From positions 26,456,501 to 26,520,500 of the forward strand of contig OY754470.1 of NCBI GenBank assembly GCA_963575645.1: DNA of 64,000 nt, read 5' to 3'. Positions 33,816 through 43,658 of the stretch are shown here, one piece after another (position 1 is the stretch's first letter; each line of letters starts with the position of its first letter). Origin of the DNA: Xanthostigma xanthostigma (taxonomy: Eukaryota; Arthropoda; Insecta; Raphidioptera; Raphidiidae). The notes beneath the pieces were generated by a model, which was not told the origin of the DNA, made no database searches, and saw only the letters and a program-made list of their open reading frames with translations. The position numbers and the translations under genes were made by a program.

Positions 33816-35564
33816 TATTGTATTTGAAACAGTGATATGTTGGGTAAGCGTCATAAGAACCTAAGTAGACGCAGTAACCTCCTGGAGGTTAACGTCGTCA
33901 ACAGGAACGAAGACAATCCTTGTAAAGTGTCCCAGCACAGCGAAGCTCAACACGGTTGAGCGACTCTCTGACACAAGCGTGTCGGTGTGTCGCTTCAGAT
34001 AACGCGCGCAGCTTTATACCCCCATCAAGTTGGTTTTGACGCCACCTTCAAAACGTTTTTGTCTCTAAAACGTCAATTTTCCAGTTGGACGAGTCAAGCT
34101 CTCACGATTACGTTACTACAGTGCAATCCCAAATTATTGTACTAATGCGCTTTTCACTTTGAACATATATAGAAAAAACTGTATAAAAAAGTGTTTCGGC
34201 GATTTTTGTTATGCAAAATCTATGTAAAATGTTCTCCTCTTTCGTTTAAGACATGTCTAGAAACGAGCGAATTATAAGCAAAAAACTAAGTTTGCTCCTC
34301 TTTTGGGAGTTTTGGGTTTTTTTTCATTATTTGTTGTTCTAGCGGCAATAGAAATACTCTTTAAAAATAGTGTTAAAATAGCTGATGACTAAGAACACTT
34401 CTATTATTGTAGGCTGCGTTCAATTCACATGCGCTATGGAAATGGTAGCACGTTTATTTTACTTTACGCAATCTTACAGCACTAGCGTTAAATGTGTCGT
34501 TTCACGACCGCTATACAGGCATAAATATGCAGCTATAGAGTGGTGTGCATAAACCATATACTTTTATTCTATACTGAGCACGGGAATAAAACCGCAACCG
34601 AACCATTAGGGTGCAAACTTATACTTCTGTCTTTTTTTAAGCCGTAAGCACTGGCGTATCCAGGAGGGCAAAACAAAAATTTCTAATTTTCCCCCTCGTG
34701 GGCCAAAAGCTGAGTACGCCCATGTTAACGTCATAGAAAAAGACAAAGTTTTTGAAATAGAGATACTTTATTCAGATTGAATGCAAGTACATCAACCAAT
34801 CCTATCATCGGAGAGATCAGGGAATTACATCGAAGAAAGAGACGTAGACAATGATTCATATAGTAAATTATTAAATATATGGCATAAACAATCAAAGATT
34901 CGGTAATCCGTTAATAAGAACCGCTACTGTAGAGTTTGTTCTTCGATTTCGCGGTCATATTGAGTGCGTGCAGGAAACGGACCAGCGTTATATGCAGTCT
35001 GCTTACTCATGCTGTTTTACCCAATATAATTTATCAACTGAAATTAACACACTGCTGGATATTTACACAGGTATTGTTTGCATATCGTTTAAAGTTTTAA
35101 TGTAATAATTTACCCGAGGGATAACTTCCGGGCTTCTGTATCCCTGTCATTATAGAGTAGTTAGGACGTTAAACCGTTCCTAATTGTCTATCTTTCATTT
35201 TGCTGTACGAATAACGATCAGCAATTTATTATTGGAATACATACAGTGTGAGCTATAATATGTGTTAATCAAATGCTCTATGAAAAAAATATTTGAGTTA
35301 GACAAAAAATTTAAATTGAATTAATTATTAGGCTTATTTATTTATTTCAACAACAAGTACTACAAGATCCCGATTTGACTCGAACTTCAATTATCGAGTT
35401 TTCTAATGAAATTTGAATTTTGATAATAATATAATGTATTATCGAAGAAAAATTGATTTGGTTGACATTCAATTTCTTGGCACAACTATTTTTAATAAAA
35501 AAATAAATAAATTAATTACTACCAATCGAAAGTAAAATATGCCAAATAGCTTTATATCGCAAAG
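33816..35564. other. Non-coding stretch with repeat fragments
   Basis: 34142-34290 is an inverted relative of the H1 copy 1 interior (8765-8890), sharing 'tcttaaacgaaagaggagaa' in complement. 34553-34640 repeats 23355-23440. A small inverted unit at about 34648-34727 has ends 'cactggcgtatccag' and 'ctgagtacgcccatg'. No gene is seen. Confidence 0.45.
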
Positions 35565-36835
35565 GTAAGTCTATTTACACTATAACATTCAGGTTTGGAT
35601 CATTCTCTCATAAGAAAATGCAATCTGCATTTATAGCATTATTTTTACGAAATGACTTTAAAACCGGGTCACTTATTCCAAATAAGTGTACCTTACGAAA
35701 ATATGCATTCTTTTGTGCAAAGAAACTTATTTTAGAGCAAAACTCATTAGGCGTCAAAAAAATCTATTTTCATGCAGACAAGCAGTTTTTACATGCTACA
35801 CGACAATTAGGGGCAAATGGATTTCTTATAGGCAAAATACGAGTAGCTTTACTTCACAAATGTACGTCTATTTACAATATAAAGCCGGGTACTCATTAGC
35901 GAGCCGTAACCGTAACCGTTGCATGTACTGTAACCAAAAAACATAGTGTGTACGTGGTTCGCAAGCCTGCTGCGAGCGGTACGCGTGCCGCTTGCAGCGA
36001 GCCGACGTTTACAACGTACTCATTTCTGAACCCGTAACGTTGCACGTAACTGTAACCGTTACTGTTACCAAAAACATAGTGTGTACGTGGTTCGTAAACC
36101 TGCTGCGAGCGGTACGCGTGCCGCTTGCAGCGAGCCGACGTTTACAACGTACTCATTTCTGAACCCGTAACGTTGCACGTAACTGTAACCGTTACTGTTA
36201 CCAAAAACATAGTGTGTACGTGGTTCGTAAACCTGCTGCGAGCGGTACGCGTGCCGCTTGCAGCGAGCCGACGATTGTCGGTTTTTGCCGCGAATCAAAG
36301 GGCGCTCGCAGTGCGCTTGTGGACGTCAAGAGGAGAGGTTGTAACTTGTGTTGTATCAACATCGACAACTTATTGTATGTATGTATGATGCACAAGCGAG
36401 AGACACTTCGTCCGACATCGTGGAGTTTCAAACCTGCGGATAAATCCGGCTTGTCAGGCCACTGGCCTTCTCGTACACACTAGAACTTCGAACTGTATCT
36501 GTTTGGTTACAGTTACAGCTCGCAAAATGAGTACGCTCGGTGAAAGCGATCCGGCGACGTCGCGAGCTGTAACTGTAACTCGCGTACACACTAGAACCTC
36601 GTTACTGTATCACACATGTTACGGTTACAGCTCGCTAATGAGTACGCTCGGTGAAAGCGATCCGGCGACGTCGCGAGCTGTAACTGTAACACGCGTACAC
36701 ACTAGAACCTCGTTACTGTATCACACATGTTACGGTTACAGCTCGCTAATGAGTACCCGGCTTACATTCAGGTTTGGATCATTCTCTCCTAAGAAAATGC
36801 AAACTGCATATGCATATATCAGTATTTTTAAGAAA
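35565..36835 (+). repeat. Tandemly repeated flank (about 295-bp unit) hosting an inverted-repeat element
   Basis: 'gtctatttacactataacat' at about 35570 recurs as 'gtctatttacaatata' at about 35866 and 'acattcaggtttggatcatt' at 36764, with the 882-bp element between them. The first unit is therefore an intact version of the site that the element occupies in the second. After about 70 bp the third unit diverges. Confidence 0.65.
35882..36763. mobile_element. Inverted-repeat element made of two internal tandem arrays
   Basis: The ends are inverted copies of about 35 bp starting AAGCCGGGTACTCATTAGCG. Behind the left end are nearly three units of 133 bp, with 'catagtgtgtacgtggttcg' at 35942, 36075 and 36208. 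Before the right end are two-plus units of 111 bp, with 'gtacgctcggtgaaagcg' at 36531 and 36642 and a partial at 36753. Both arrays are GC-rich and full of GTTAC/GTAAC motifs. Compared with the tandem flank the insertion shows no target duplication. There is no transposase; open frames across the arrays are artefacts of repeat periodicity. The family is not recognised. Confidence 0.75.
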
Positions 36836-36984
36836 ATGCCAAAGTTTGGTCGACATTTTGATTCCTGGCATAAAACCAGGTAGACAGGCACCTTCGAATT
36901 AGTATTTTGCAGTTATAATTGGTTTTCTATATTGTCATATTATATGAAAATGTAGATAATTTTGTTGCAAACACGTGGAACCTG

Positions 36985-37025
36985 TTATATGTAGGTAACC
37001 ATGGCAACGAATAGCAAATATAATA
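36985..37025 (+). repeat. R2 fragment
   Basis: 'gtaaccatggcaacgaatag' followed by 'caaatataatatt' is the most conserved internal block of R2, here isolated. Confidence 0.55.
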
Positions 37026-37643
37026 TTTAATAATAAATAAATAAAATAAAATTAACAACTTTAATTTTGTATTAAAAATAGTTCTGCCAAAAAAATGAAG
37101 GGCAACCAAATCAATTTTTCTTTATTATTACATTATATTATCAAAACTCAAATTTCATTAGAAAGCTTGATGGATGAAGATCAAGCCACATCGGGATCTT
37201 AAACTAATAGTTTAACAGCGACTCGGTATAGGTAATATAATTTTTTGAATAAGTCATTCTCATTGCAAGATTATTAATAGAATTAAATTATATCTAGTTG
37301 GGGATATCCTATCGCTTAGATTTAATAAATTATTTTTCAGTTTTTAGAGCACATTGCTATAAAAGCGTGTTTTGTAGCTATTACTTTATTCGTGGTATAT
37401 TCTAAAATCTCAATTATTTTATAAAAATATTATAACGAATAATATTATTACAATAGTTGGCAAAACCAAAAGTGCACATCCCGCAAGTTTTCCACTGTAT
37501 GATAAAAAAATAACAATTAAAAAATATTTTTAATAAATTTAACAAGATTTAAAAATTTAAAGAAATAAATAATTAAAAATTGAAAAAATATTTTTTTTTA
37601 AGTTTGCAAAAATAAAAAAAATTAAGAACTATACATAATATAA

Positions 37644-37858
37644 TGTAAGCCAGCAAAAAGCAACAATCAACAAAAAAACAAATGTTTGGAGAGGGCGCTT
37701 GCGTAAGAAACAGAAGAAGTAGTGAGTGTGTTGAGTAAAGTGTGATACTGTAAGATGCAGCCTTTATTATTTCGACTACGACTTACAGTGAATGTGTTGA
37801 GTAGAGTGTGATATCATAAGATACAGCCTTTATTATTATTATTCGGCTACGATTTACA
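37644..37858 (+). repeat. 5' long terminal repeat
   Basis: 215 bp with TG..CA ends. Its second half is an internal duplication: 'gttgagtaaagtgtgatac', 'agatgcagcctttattat' and 'cgactacgacttacag' recur about 65 bp later with small changes. It is paired with the 3' LTR at 40626-40840. No TATA box is evident. Confidence 0.92.
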
Positions 37859-38237
37859 GTGCAGCGGTGGGATAAGTCAAAATAATGTGAACAGTGCATA
37901 ACCTATTTTGATAAAACAAACCAGTAGCCATGTTGTATAGTGAAGGCGTGTAGAACGTTCAGTGACAGAGAAAGCACGATGCTAAACGTAGCGAGTGCGA
38001 GTGAAGCAGCGATAGAGTATTGCAGATATTTTTCGTTGTGAACTGTGTAGTCAAGGGACAGTTTGTATGGTATAACATTTTACCGATCTAGTGGGGAAGT
38101 CATATGTACTAAGTAATAGTCAAGACAAGGACAACGATACTAATGGGTTAGAAGATAACTTAAAAAACAGTAAACAGTTTATATACGTCAAAATATTAAA
38201 AAAAAGTTTAGTGTTTTGACAATATTAACAATTCAAA
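37859..38237 (+). other. Leader of the LTR element
   Basis: 379 bp between the 5' LTR and the start codon. The first 20 bases would be expected to hold the tRNA primer-binding site. The only TGG there is in 'gtgggataagtc' at about 37868, which I cannot match to a tRNA with confidence. The packaging signal is probably here by position only. Confidence 0.6.
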
Positions 38238-40565
38238 ATGAATCGTGCGTTTAGTTTGAATAACGTGGAAAGAAGTCGAGAAATGGACATGCCTCTCGCA
38301 GCTTCTAGTGAAAATAATCTGAACAGTTATAGACTAGTTAATACACAACAACGAAATATCAAACGTGATAACAGTGAAAAAGAACTAATGGAGCGCGAAC
38401 GCGATATTCTAAAACGTGAACGTGAACTATTAGAACGTGAACGTGAAATGTTTACGCGAGAAAGAACAAATGTTACAGCATTCCCGGCGTCGTTCCACAT
38501 CATGCCTGACCTATCGAAAGCAGTAGGGCAGTGTAATGGAGAAAATGTGGCAGCAGCAAAAGTGTGGCTACGTAATGTTCACAGCATGATGATGCTACAT
38601 AGATGGCCACCTGAGATGACCCTGGAAACAGCCCGAATGAGTTTAGTGGGTCCAGCTAAACACTGGTATGAGGCCAGAAGTGATGAACTCCAAACGTGGG
38701 AGGCATTTAAAGCGGCGTTTAACAAAACATTTGTGGCAGAGTTAAGCGTAACAGAGAGGTGGGACCAAATGAAAGGACGAGTACAAAGTAAAAACGAAAC
38801 AATAGACATGTATTATCACGAAAAAGTTAAGCTGTGCAAAGTACTTGGCTTAAGCACCGAAGAAATAAAAGAGCAAGTTCTAACGGGACTGTGGTCTAAT
38901 GATTTGTGTCACATAATGCTTGTTAAAGAACATATAGATTTAGATGATCTTATGCACGATCTGAAGAAAGTGGATCGAGTTAATCAAATACGCATCAATC
39001 GATTCAAGAATGAAAATGTGAAATCAGATGAAAAACAGAAACGCATCAAATCAGATGAACAAACGAGGCGAGATCCACAAGCGGATGTCCAGCCTCAAAA
39101 TCAGCAGAGAAGAGAGTTCAAGTGTTTTAATTGCAATGGATATGGACACATCGCCATGAAATGTCCAGAACCAAGAAAAGAACTGCGTTGTTTAAATTGT
39201 AATAGTGTGGGACATACACGGAAACACTGTACGGCACAAAGAACAGCTGAAGTACGAGACGTTCATTTGATAAACTCACCCGAAACCAAATCCATTCAGA
39301 AATATTTGAAAACAATAGAGATAAATGGTAAGAGATTCAATGCTATGATTGATACTGGTAGTTCAGAATGCACGTTAAAGGCGAGTTGCGTAATTGAGGC
39401 TAATTTCAAGATTAAGAGAGAAAGTGTCGAGCTGAGAGGTTTTGGATCAGAACAATTCAAGATAAAATCGCCAGGCATTGTAATATCTGATATTTTAGTC
39501 GACCAAGTATTGGGTAAAAACGTTCCGGTAAGAATAGTGCCAGATACTGCTCAGGATGTTGAAGCGATAATTGGGCGAACATTCACTGAATTGCCTCATG
39601 TGAAATACACTAAAGAAGTAGATGTTCTTAAATTTGAACACAATCCAACGTACGAGGTAAATCAAGTAGAAACAATACTAGATGAGTATGAATCCGATTC
39701 GCAAGAAACAGAGAAAAAAGAAATAGATGAGAATGATATTCAAGTAAATAAAAATATTGCTGAAAAAGAGAAGTTGACATTACGAAAAATGCAGCACGCT
39801 GATGCTTTAAGTAGACAACCTCAAGAAGACCCTCAAGACCCAAAAGTTGCATCGTTAGAAATAATGACTGTGCAAATCACTGATGAAAACTGGTTACTTA
39901 CGTTGCAACGGCAAGACCCAGAAATACAGGATATATACGAAATATTAGTACGTGAGCCTCAAACAAACGATGAAAAGCAAATTCACATAGATTATGTACT
40001 CAGCGGAGGAAAAGTTTGCCGAAAGGTTGGCGCCACAGTTAAATGGAGGGTACCAAAAACAATCCGTTGGCGGGTTGTAAAGCAAAGCCATGATGATTTA
40101 GGACACGAAGTCAATGAATCTGGAATACGACCAGGGACAAGGAAAATTCAAGCGGTTGAACATTTTTGTAAACCGACAAATGTACATGAGTTAAGACGAT
40201 TTCTAGGCCTGACCGGATACTTCAGAAAATTTATCGAGAATTTTGCGAAGAAAGCCGAGCCACTAACCATGCTAACAAGAAGAGATGCTCCGTTTATTTG
40301 GACAAATAATCAAGAAGAAGCATTTAACTGCCTACGGAGATGTTTAATTGAGAGACCGATTTTAGTGTTATTTAACCAGGAAGCGCAACATGAACTCCAT
40401 ACCGATGCAAGTAAGGACGGGTTGTCAGGAATATTAATGCAAAGAGAACCCGATAGTACTCCACGGCCTGTAGCTTATTATTCGATGACTCAAGTCCGGA
40501 AGAGAAATTCGCCGAATCAAGTCCGGAAGAGGAATTCACCAAATCAAGTCCGGAAGATCATTTAG
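38238..40565 (+). CDS. Gag-protease-rearranged pol polyprotein, 775 codons
   Basis: The N-terminus has a charged coiled coil of ERE/RERE repeats (about 48-76). A retrotransposon Gag capsid-type region follows (about 90-255, with W-A-W and KHWYEAR segments). Two CCHC zinc knuckles lie at residues 296-309 and 318-331, and an aspartic protease active site DTGSS at 372-376. In this family pol should run protease, RT, RNase H, integrase. Here the order is different: the RNase H/integrase linker motif HADALSR (520-526), the integrase zinc-site start HDDLGH (618-623), RT thumb FLGLTGYFRKF (655-665), then RNase H with D723. RT fingers, the YxDD palm and the integrase core are absent, so the protein cannot replicate itself, yet the frame is open throughout. 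The gag and protease parts look intact and could act in trans with a complete relative. Canonical domain order is family knowledge; the rearrangement is read directly. Confidence 0.88.
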   Translation: MNRAFSLNNVERSREMDMPLAASSENNLNSYRLVNTQQRNIKRDNSEKELMERERDILKRERELLEREREMFTRERTNVTAFPASFHIMPDLSKAVGQCNGENVAAAKVWLRNVHSMMMLHRWPPEMTLETARMSLVGPAKHWYEARSDELQTWEAFKAAFNKTFVAELSVTERWDQMKGRVQSKNETIDMYYHEKVKLCKVLGLSTEEIKEQVLTGLWSNDLCHIMLVKEHIDLDDLMHDLKKVDRVNQIRINRFKNENVKSDEKQKRIKSDEQTRRDPQADVQPQNQQRREFKCFNCNGYGHIAMKCPEPRKELRCLNCNSVGHTRKHCTAQRTAEVRDVHLINSPETKSIQKYLKTIEINGKRFNAMIDTGSSECTLKASCVIEANFKIKRESVELRGFGSEQFKIKSPGIVISDILVDQVLGKNVPVRIVPDTAQDVEAIIGRTFTELPHVKYTKEVDVLKFEHNPTYEVNQVETILDEYESDSQETEKKEIDENDIQVNKNIAEKEKLTLRKMQHADALSRQPQEDPQDPKVASLEIMTVQITDENWLLTLQRQDPEIQDIYEILVREPQTNDEKQIHIDYVLSGGKVCRKVGATVKWRVPKTIRWRVVKQSHDDLGHEVNESGIRPGTRKIQAVEHFCKPTNVHELRRFLGLTGYFRKFIENFAKKAEPLTMLTRRDAPFIWTNNQEEAFNCLRRCLIERPILVLFNQEAQHELHTDASKDGLSGILMQREPDSTPRPVAYYSMTQVRKRNSPNQVRKRNSPNQVRKII

Positions 40566-40625
40566 AAAAGGTGATGAAGAGACTACAACAAGCCGAGGGC
40601 GGCTTGAACATCAGGAAGGCCGAGC
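40489..40625 (+). pseudogene. RT palm/thumb fragment after a 27-bp triplication
   Basis: The phrase 'tcaagtccggaaga' occurs three times at 27-bp spacing (40490, 40517, 40544). In the +1-shifted frame each copy reads SSPE, and the last runs on to EDHLEKVMKRLQQAEGG, the helix that follows the catalytic palm strand in gypsy RT. This segment lies downstream of RNase H, whereas normally it precedes it. The frame ends at the LTR border with no purine tract between. The triplication probably formed at the template-switch joint. Confidence 0.75.
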
Positions 40626-40840
40626 TGTAAGCCAGCAAAAAGCAACAATCAACAAAAAAACAAATGTTTGGAGAGGGCGCTTGCGTAAGAAACAGAAGAA
40701 GTAGTGAGCGTGTTGAGTAAAGTGTGATACTGTAAGATGCAGCCTTTATTATTTCGACTACGACTTACAGTGAATGTGTTGAGTAGAGTGTGATATCATA
40801 AGATACAGCCTTTATTATTATTATTCGGCTACGATTTACA
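40626..40840 (+). repeat. 3' long terminal repeat
   Basis: 215 bp, identical to the 5' LTR except for one substitution (gtgagtgtg versus gtgagcgtg), followed directly by the ATAA duplication. It begins immediately after truncated RT coding sequence. Confidence 0.92.
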
Positions 40841-40911
40841 ATAATATATAATTAATATCAAGTGGAATAAAATAAAACAAAATAAAAAGAAAAAAAAAAG
40901 AAAAAAATCAA

Positions 40912-40986
40912 TGATATCGTAAGGATTCGAACCCAGGACCTTGCCCTTGGGGATCCAACGGCATAACCATTGCGCCACGGCTGCCT
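40912..40986 (-). ncRNA. tRNA-like head of repeat R4, copy B
   Basis: Minus strand: 'cgtggcgcaatgg' (box A-like) and 'gggttcgaatcc' (box B consensus), followed by a T-rich run. The 5' acceptor strand 'ggcagcc' has no matching 3' strand. The layout is the same as at 27404-27475. It resembles a tRNA-derived Pol III promoter rather than a tRNA gene. Confidence 0.5.
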
Positions 40987-42026
40987 AATACGTCTAGTGG
41001 TGTTATCACGGTATACAAGTGTAGCACTTGTTTTATGGATTACACTATATTTACCAGCAATTATTATATTGTTTTAAACTATTACCTAGCTGTCAAAAAT
41101 AATAAAAAATAAAACTGTTTATAAAAATTAAACTACTGAACACATTTTAGTGAATTTAAATAGGGTTCTGGTCTGATAGTAAACAAAGTGAATAAAATAT
41201 AACCCAAGGCAATCCGACCAAAATTGCGATCTGTAGAGTCGTGACGTACGTACATACGTACGTACATACGTACGTACATACGTACGTACATACGTACGTA
41301 CATACGTACGTACATACGTACGTACATACGTACGTACATACGTACAGACCAACCGACAACTGCTGTTTGTGATTTTCAATTACAATTTTAATAGTATTTA
41401 TGAACTCAAATTGATTTAAAAATGGTTCTATTTTATAGATTAGAATCTCCTCTTTTCAAAAAGCTTCAATTTGAATGGATTTCGTGTGAAATTAACTTAG
41501 ATATAACTTCTTATATGAACGAAAGTCAGCTCTGACGCACAAAGCGATAATAAAGCACATACCGCTAGTTTAGCGGTATGTGCAAAAATGGACGGTTATA
41601 TGATTTGTTGATTTTCAAAACGGAAATTAGATCTCGTCCGATTACAATAGTCTGCGAGTTTATATAATATGAATTCATATAATATGCACCGTAATACAAT
41701 ATTAGTTGAATCACAATATTTTTAAACAAGCATATTGAAAACTTTTCCAATAAGGCAAACTTTTAAAGCCAGCAGCATTTTAAATGCGCATCGCACAATA
41801 TAATAATAAAATAGAGATAATATTTTAATGGCTATATCCCTAGTTTCCATATCTCTAAAGACAATGCCTTGGTCGATTTGTGCTTTGCTAAATAAAACAT
41901 GCAGGGCTACTTATTTTCACAACGTAAGGAATAAAAAAAGACGGACAAGTGGGAGTAGAACCTGAGTGTTCCATACAAACGATCTGTAGCAGTTCAAACC
42001 AAAATTGGAAATCAAAGTTATTTTAT
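40987..42026. other. Non-coding stretch containing a microsatellite
   Basis: Apart from the ACGTACGTACAT array (41244-41345) I see only an 11-base inverted phrase 'ccgctagtttagcgg' near 41560-41580 and AT-rich DNA. Confidence 0.4.
41244..41345 (+). repeat. Microsatellite, 12-bp unit ACGTACGTACAT
   Basis: About eight near-perfect units of ACGTACGTACAT in tandem, flanked by single ACGT-type remnants. The unit is itself built from ACGT steps with one A-to-T interruption per 12 bases. All open frames across it are repeat artefacts. Confidence 0.95.
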
Positions 42027-42447
42027 TGCTATATTAAATTTGAACCAGATCAGGTAGCCGAAAATATAAGCAGTACTAATAATAGAATGACACATACTTT
42101 ACTTGCCAGTGGCGCTATCGGGTAACAGAAAAAAGTTTTGTAAACCTACTTAACTTGCAGAGCTAAATAATATTTCATAAAGATTTACGCTTAAAATCCA
42201 ACGAGAGCTATGTAATTGCAATGTATTACTTTTGTTTTCATTATCTTTATGTTTATATTTCTTTGTTCTTACATTAGAGTTTAGACTGTTCATTTCGTTC
42301 TTGAACAATTTTATAAATTAATATTTTGTTCAATACATTAAATATTGTACGTTTAAAGTGAATAAAATTGTAAATTCATTTTAAAGTTCATATTTTGTAA
42401 TTTTCGGGTGAATAATAACAGAATATGGCAGCAAGAAGTTATACTTC
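42027..42447 (+). repeat. Dispersed repeat R3, copy 1
   Basis: It is collinear with the complement of 61188-61500: 'aaaatataagcagtact', 'ccaacgagagctatgtaatt', 'gtgaataaaattgtaaattc', 'ttttcgggtgaataataaca', ending 'aagaagttatacttc'. Beyond that border the sequence 'agtcgtgtggtctaaagcac' is also shared by all three copies. Confidence 0.65.
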
Positions 42448-42757
42448 AGTCGTGTGGTCTAAAGCACACTCATTTTTTTTCTTAATTTTTTTATCGCAAG
42501 GAAGAAACGCTGCCAAACTTATATACTTTCGAATGGGGATAATGTTAGTATTATTTTGACTTAAGTGTAGGAAAATCCGTCGCTTCCTCTTCATCCAGAT
42601 TCTACATTATCTAGTCTTAAGGTAGGTTAAATTACTAATTCGATATACGACCGTTTAGAATCCGCACATACCATCATCAGTCTGTCAAGGTTTTGTTTAC
42701 ACAAAATTACATTTTCAATTTTTATTAAAAGACAGGCTTCATGCATATAAATAAGCA

Positions 42758-42902
42758 GCCTCGGATTTACGATTTTTTCAAACCGGGGCAGAAACTTGAT
42801 AAGAACAAATTGGGTGTGGTTTTCAACCATATAATGATTTTGGCGCCCCCTGAAACTGTCTCCCGGGGTGCCCCGGTTTGCCTCCCCCTAGATCCGGGGC
42901 TG
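42758..42902. mobile_element. hAT-like MITE, shorter copy
   Basis: Ends CAGCCTCGGATTTACG and, reversed, CAGCCCCGGATCTAGG, flanked by taaataag and ttaataat (6 of 8 match). It is a shorter relative of 882-1078. Confidence 0.65.
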
Positions 42903-43658
42903 TTAATAATCAGGTACAGATATTTTAAGCGGATGATGCACTTTATTTGAATTGGAACGTTGTTTTACAAAGGTGGTAACCCTGACGAGACATATGTATA
43001 TAGCATACTGTTTGTTGTAAGAGTTGGCATCAGTGTAACGGCTCATCACAGCGTTATCTCTGCGCCGTTGACTGGACACAGGCTATTCAGTAGCCAGATA
43101 TCAAAGTTTATATGCCAACTTGTCAAGGATAGGAAAAGTTTCAGCATGTTTTATTGATCACCAACTGAGAAATATAAAAAGAGAAAAATTGTCTTGGCTC
43201 CACTCATATAGTTTCAATATCAGAACAAGAGCTTCAAAGAGAAGAAAAAGATTGCAAATAAACGGTTCGAAATAACTAGTGCTCCTCGTCTATTTTTAAA
43301 GTTTAGGATGCGGTTCATAGTTTCGACTGGCTCCAATAATATTCTTTTTTTGATGTTTAAGAGTTTAAAAAATTAAATATGAACCTTAAACTGTCTTCTT
43401 ATCCCTGTTCTAACAGTAGTGTGCGTTTAGCTTCGGTTTGGTACATCGTGTTAGCTGTTTTCTGTGGTCTGTCATACTGTACACTGGCATATAGGGCTGG
43501 GTTGAACATTAAAAGTAAGATATAAAAAAAAATACGTGTAGAATTTTGTTACTGTCGATTGAGATGAAAAGAATCTATTTTTATTCATTTTCAGATTGCT
43601 TTAGGTGTCAAGAATAAATAAATAAATAATTAGTTCTTTGTAAACGTATGATTTTATT

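Larger units (their letters stand above)
37644..40840 (+). mobile_element. Young Ty3/gypsy-type LTR retroelement with rearranged pol
   Basis: Two 215-bp LTRs start TGTAAGCC and end GATTTACA and differ at only one position that I can find (about 37726 versus 40708). ATAA precedes the 5' LTR and follows the 3' LTR, a 4-bp target duplication typical of this group. At 3197 bp in total it is shorter than an autonomous element. Between the LTRs are a leader, one long gag-pol-derived frame and a short RT fragment. No envelope-like gene is visible. The usual purine tract just before the 3' LTR is absent and the primer-binding site could not be assigned. Confidence 0.92.
37475..40986 (-). repeat. Repeat R4, copy B, split by the LTR element
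   Basis: On the minus strand the order is tRNA-like head (40986-40912), T-rich spacer, LTR element, T-rich sequence ending 'tatcatacagtgg', then 'aaaacttgcgggatgtgcac' (about 37475). Copy A at 27404-28215 has the same order with H1 in place of the LTR element. R4 is thus a tRNA-headed repeat of a few hundred bp that two unrelated elements have used as a target. Confidence 0.6.

Noticed and set aside
36503..36883. A 126-codon open frame with internally repeated protein sequence
   Set aside because: It follows the 111-bp array of the inverted-repeat element, whose length is a multiple of three, so the repeated frame is automatic. No domain and no conserved start context.
41128..41379. Three overlapping minus-strand open frames of repeated Y/V/R/T and C/T/Y
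   Set aside because: They are translations of the 12-bp ACGT microsatellite.
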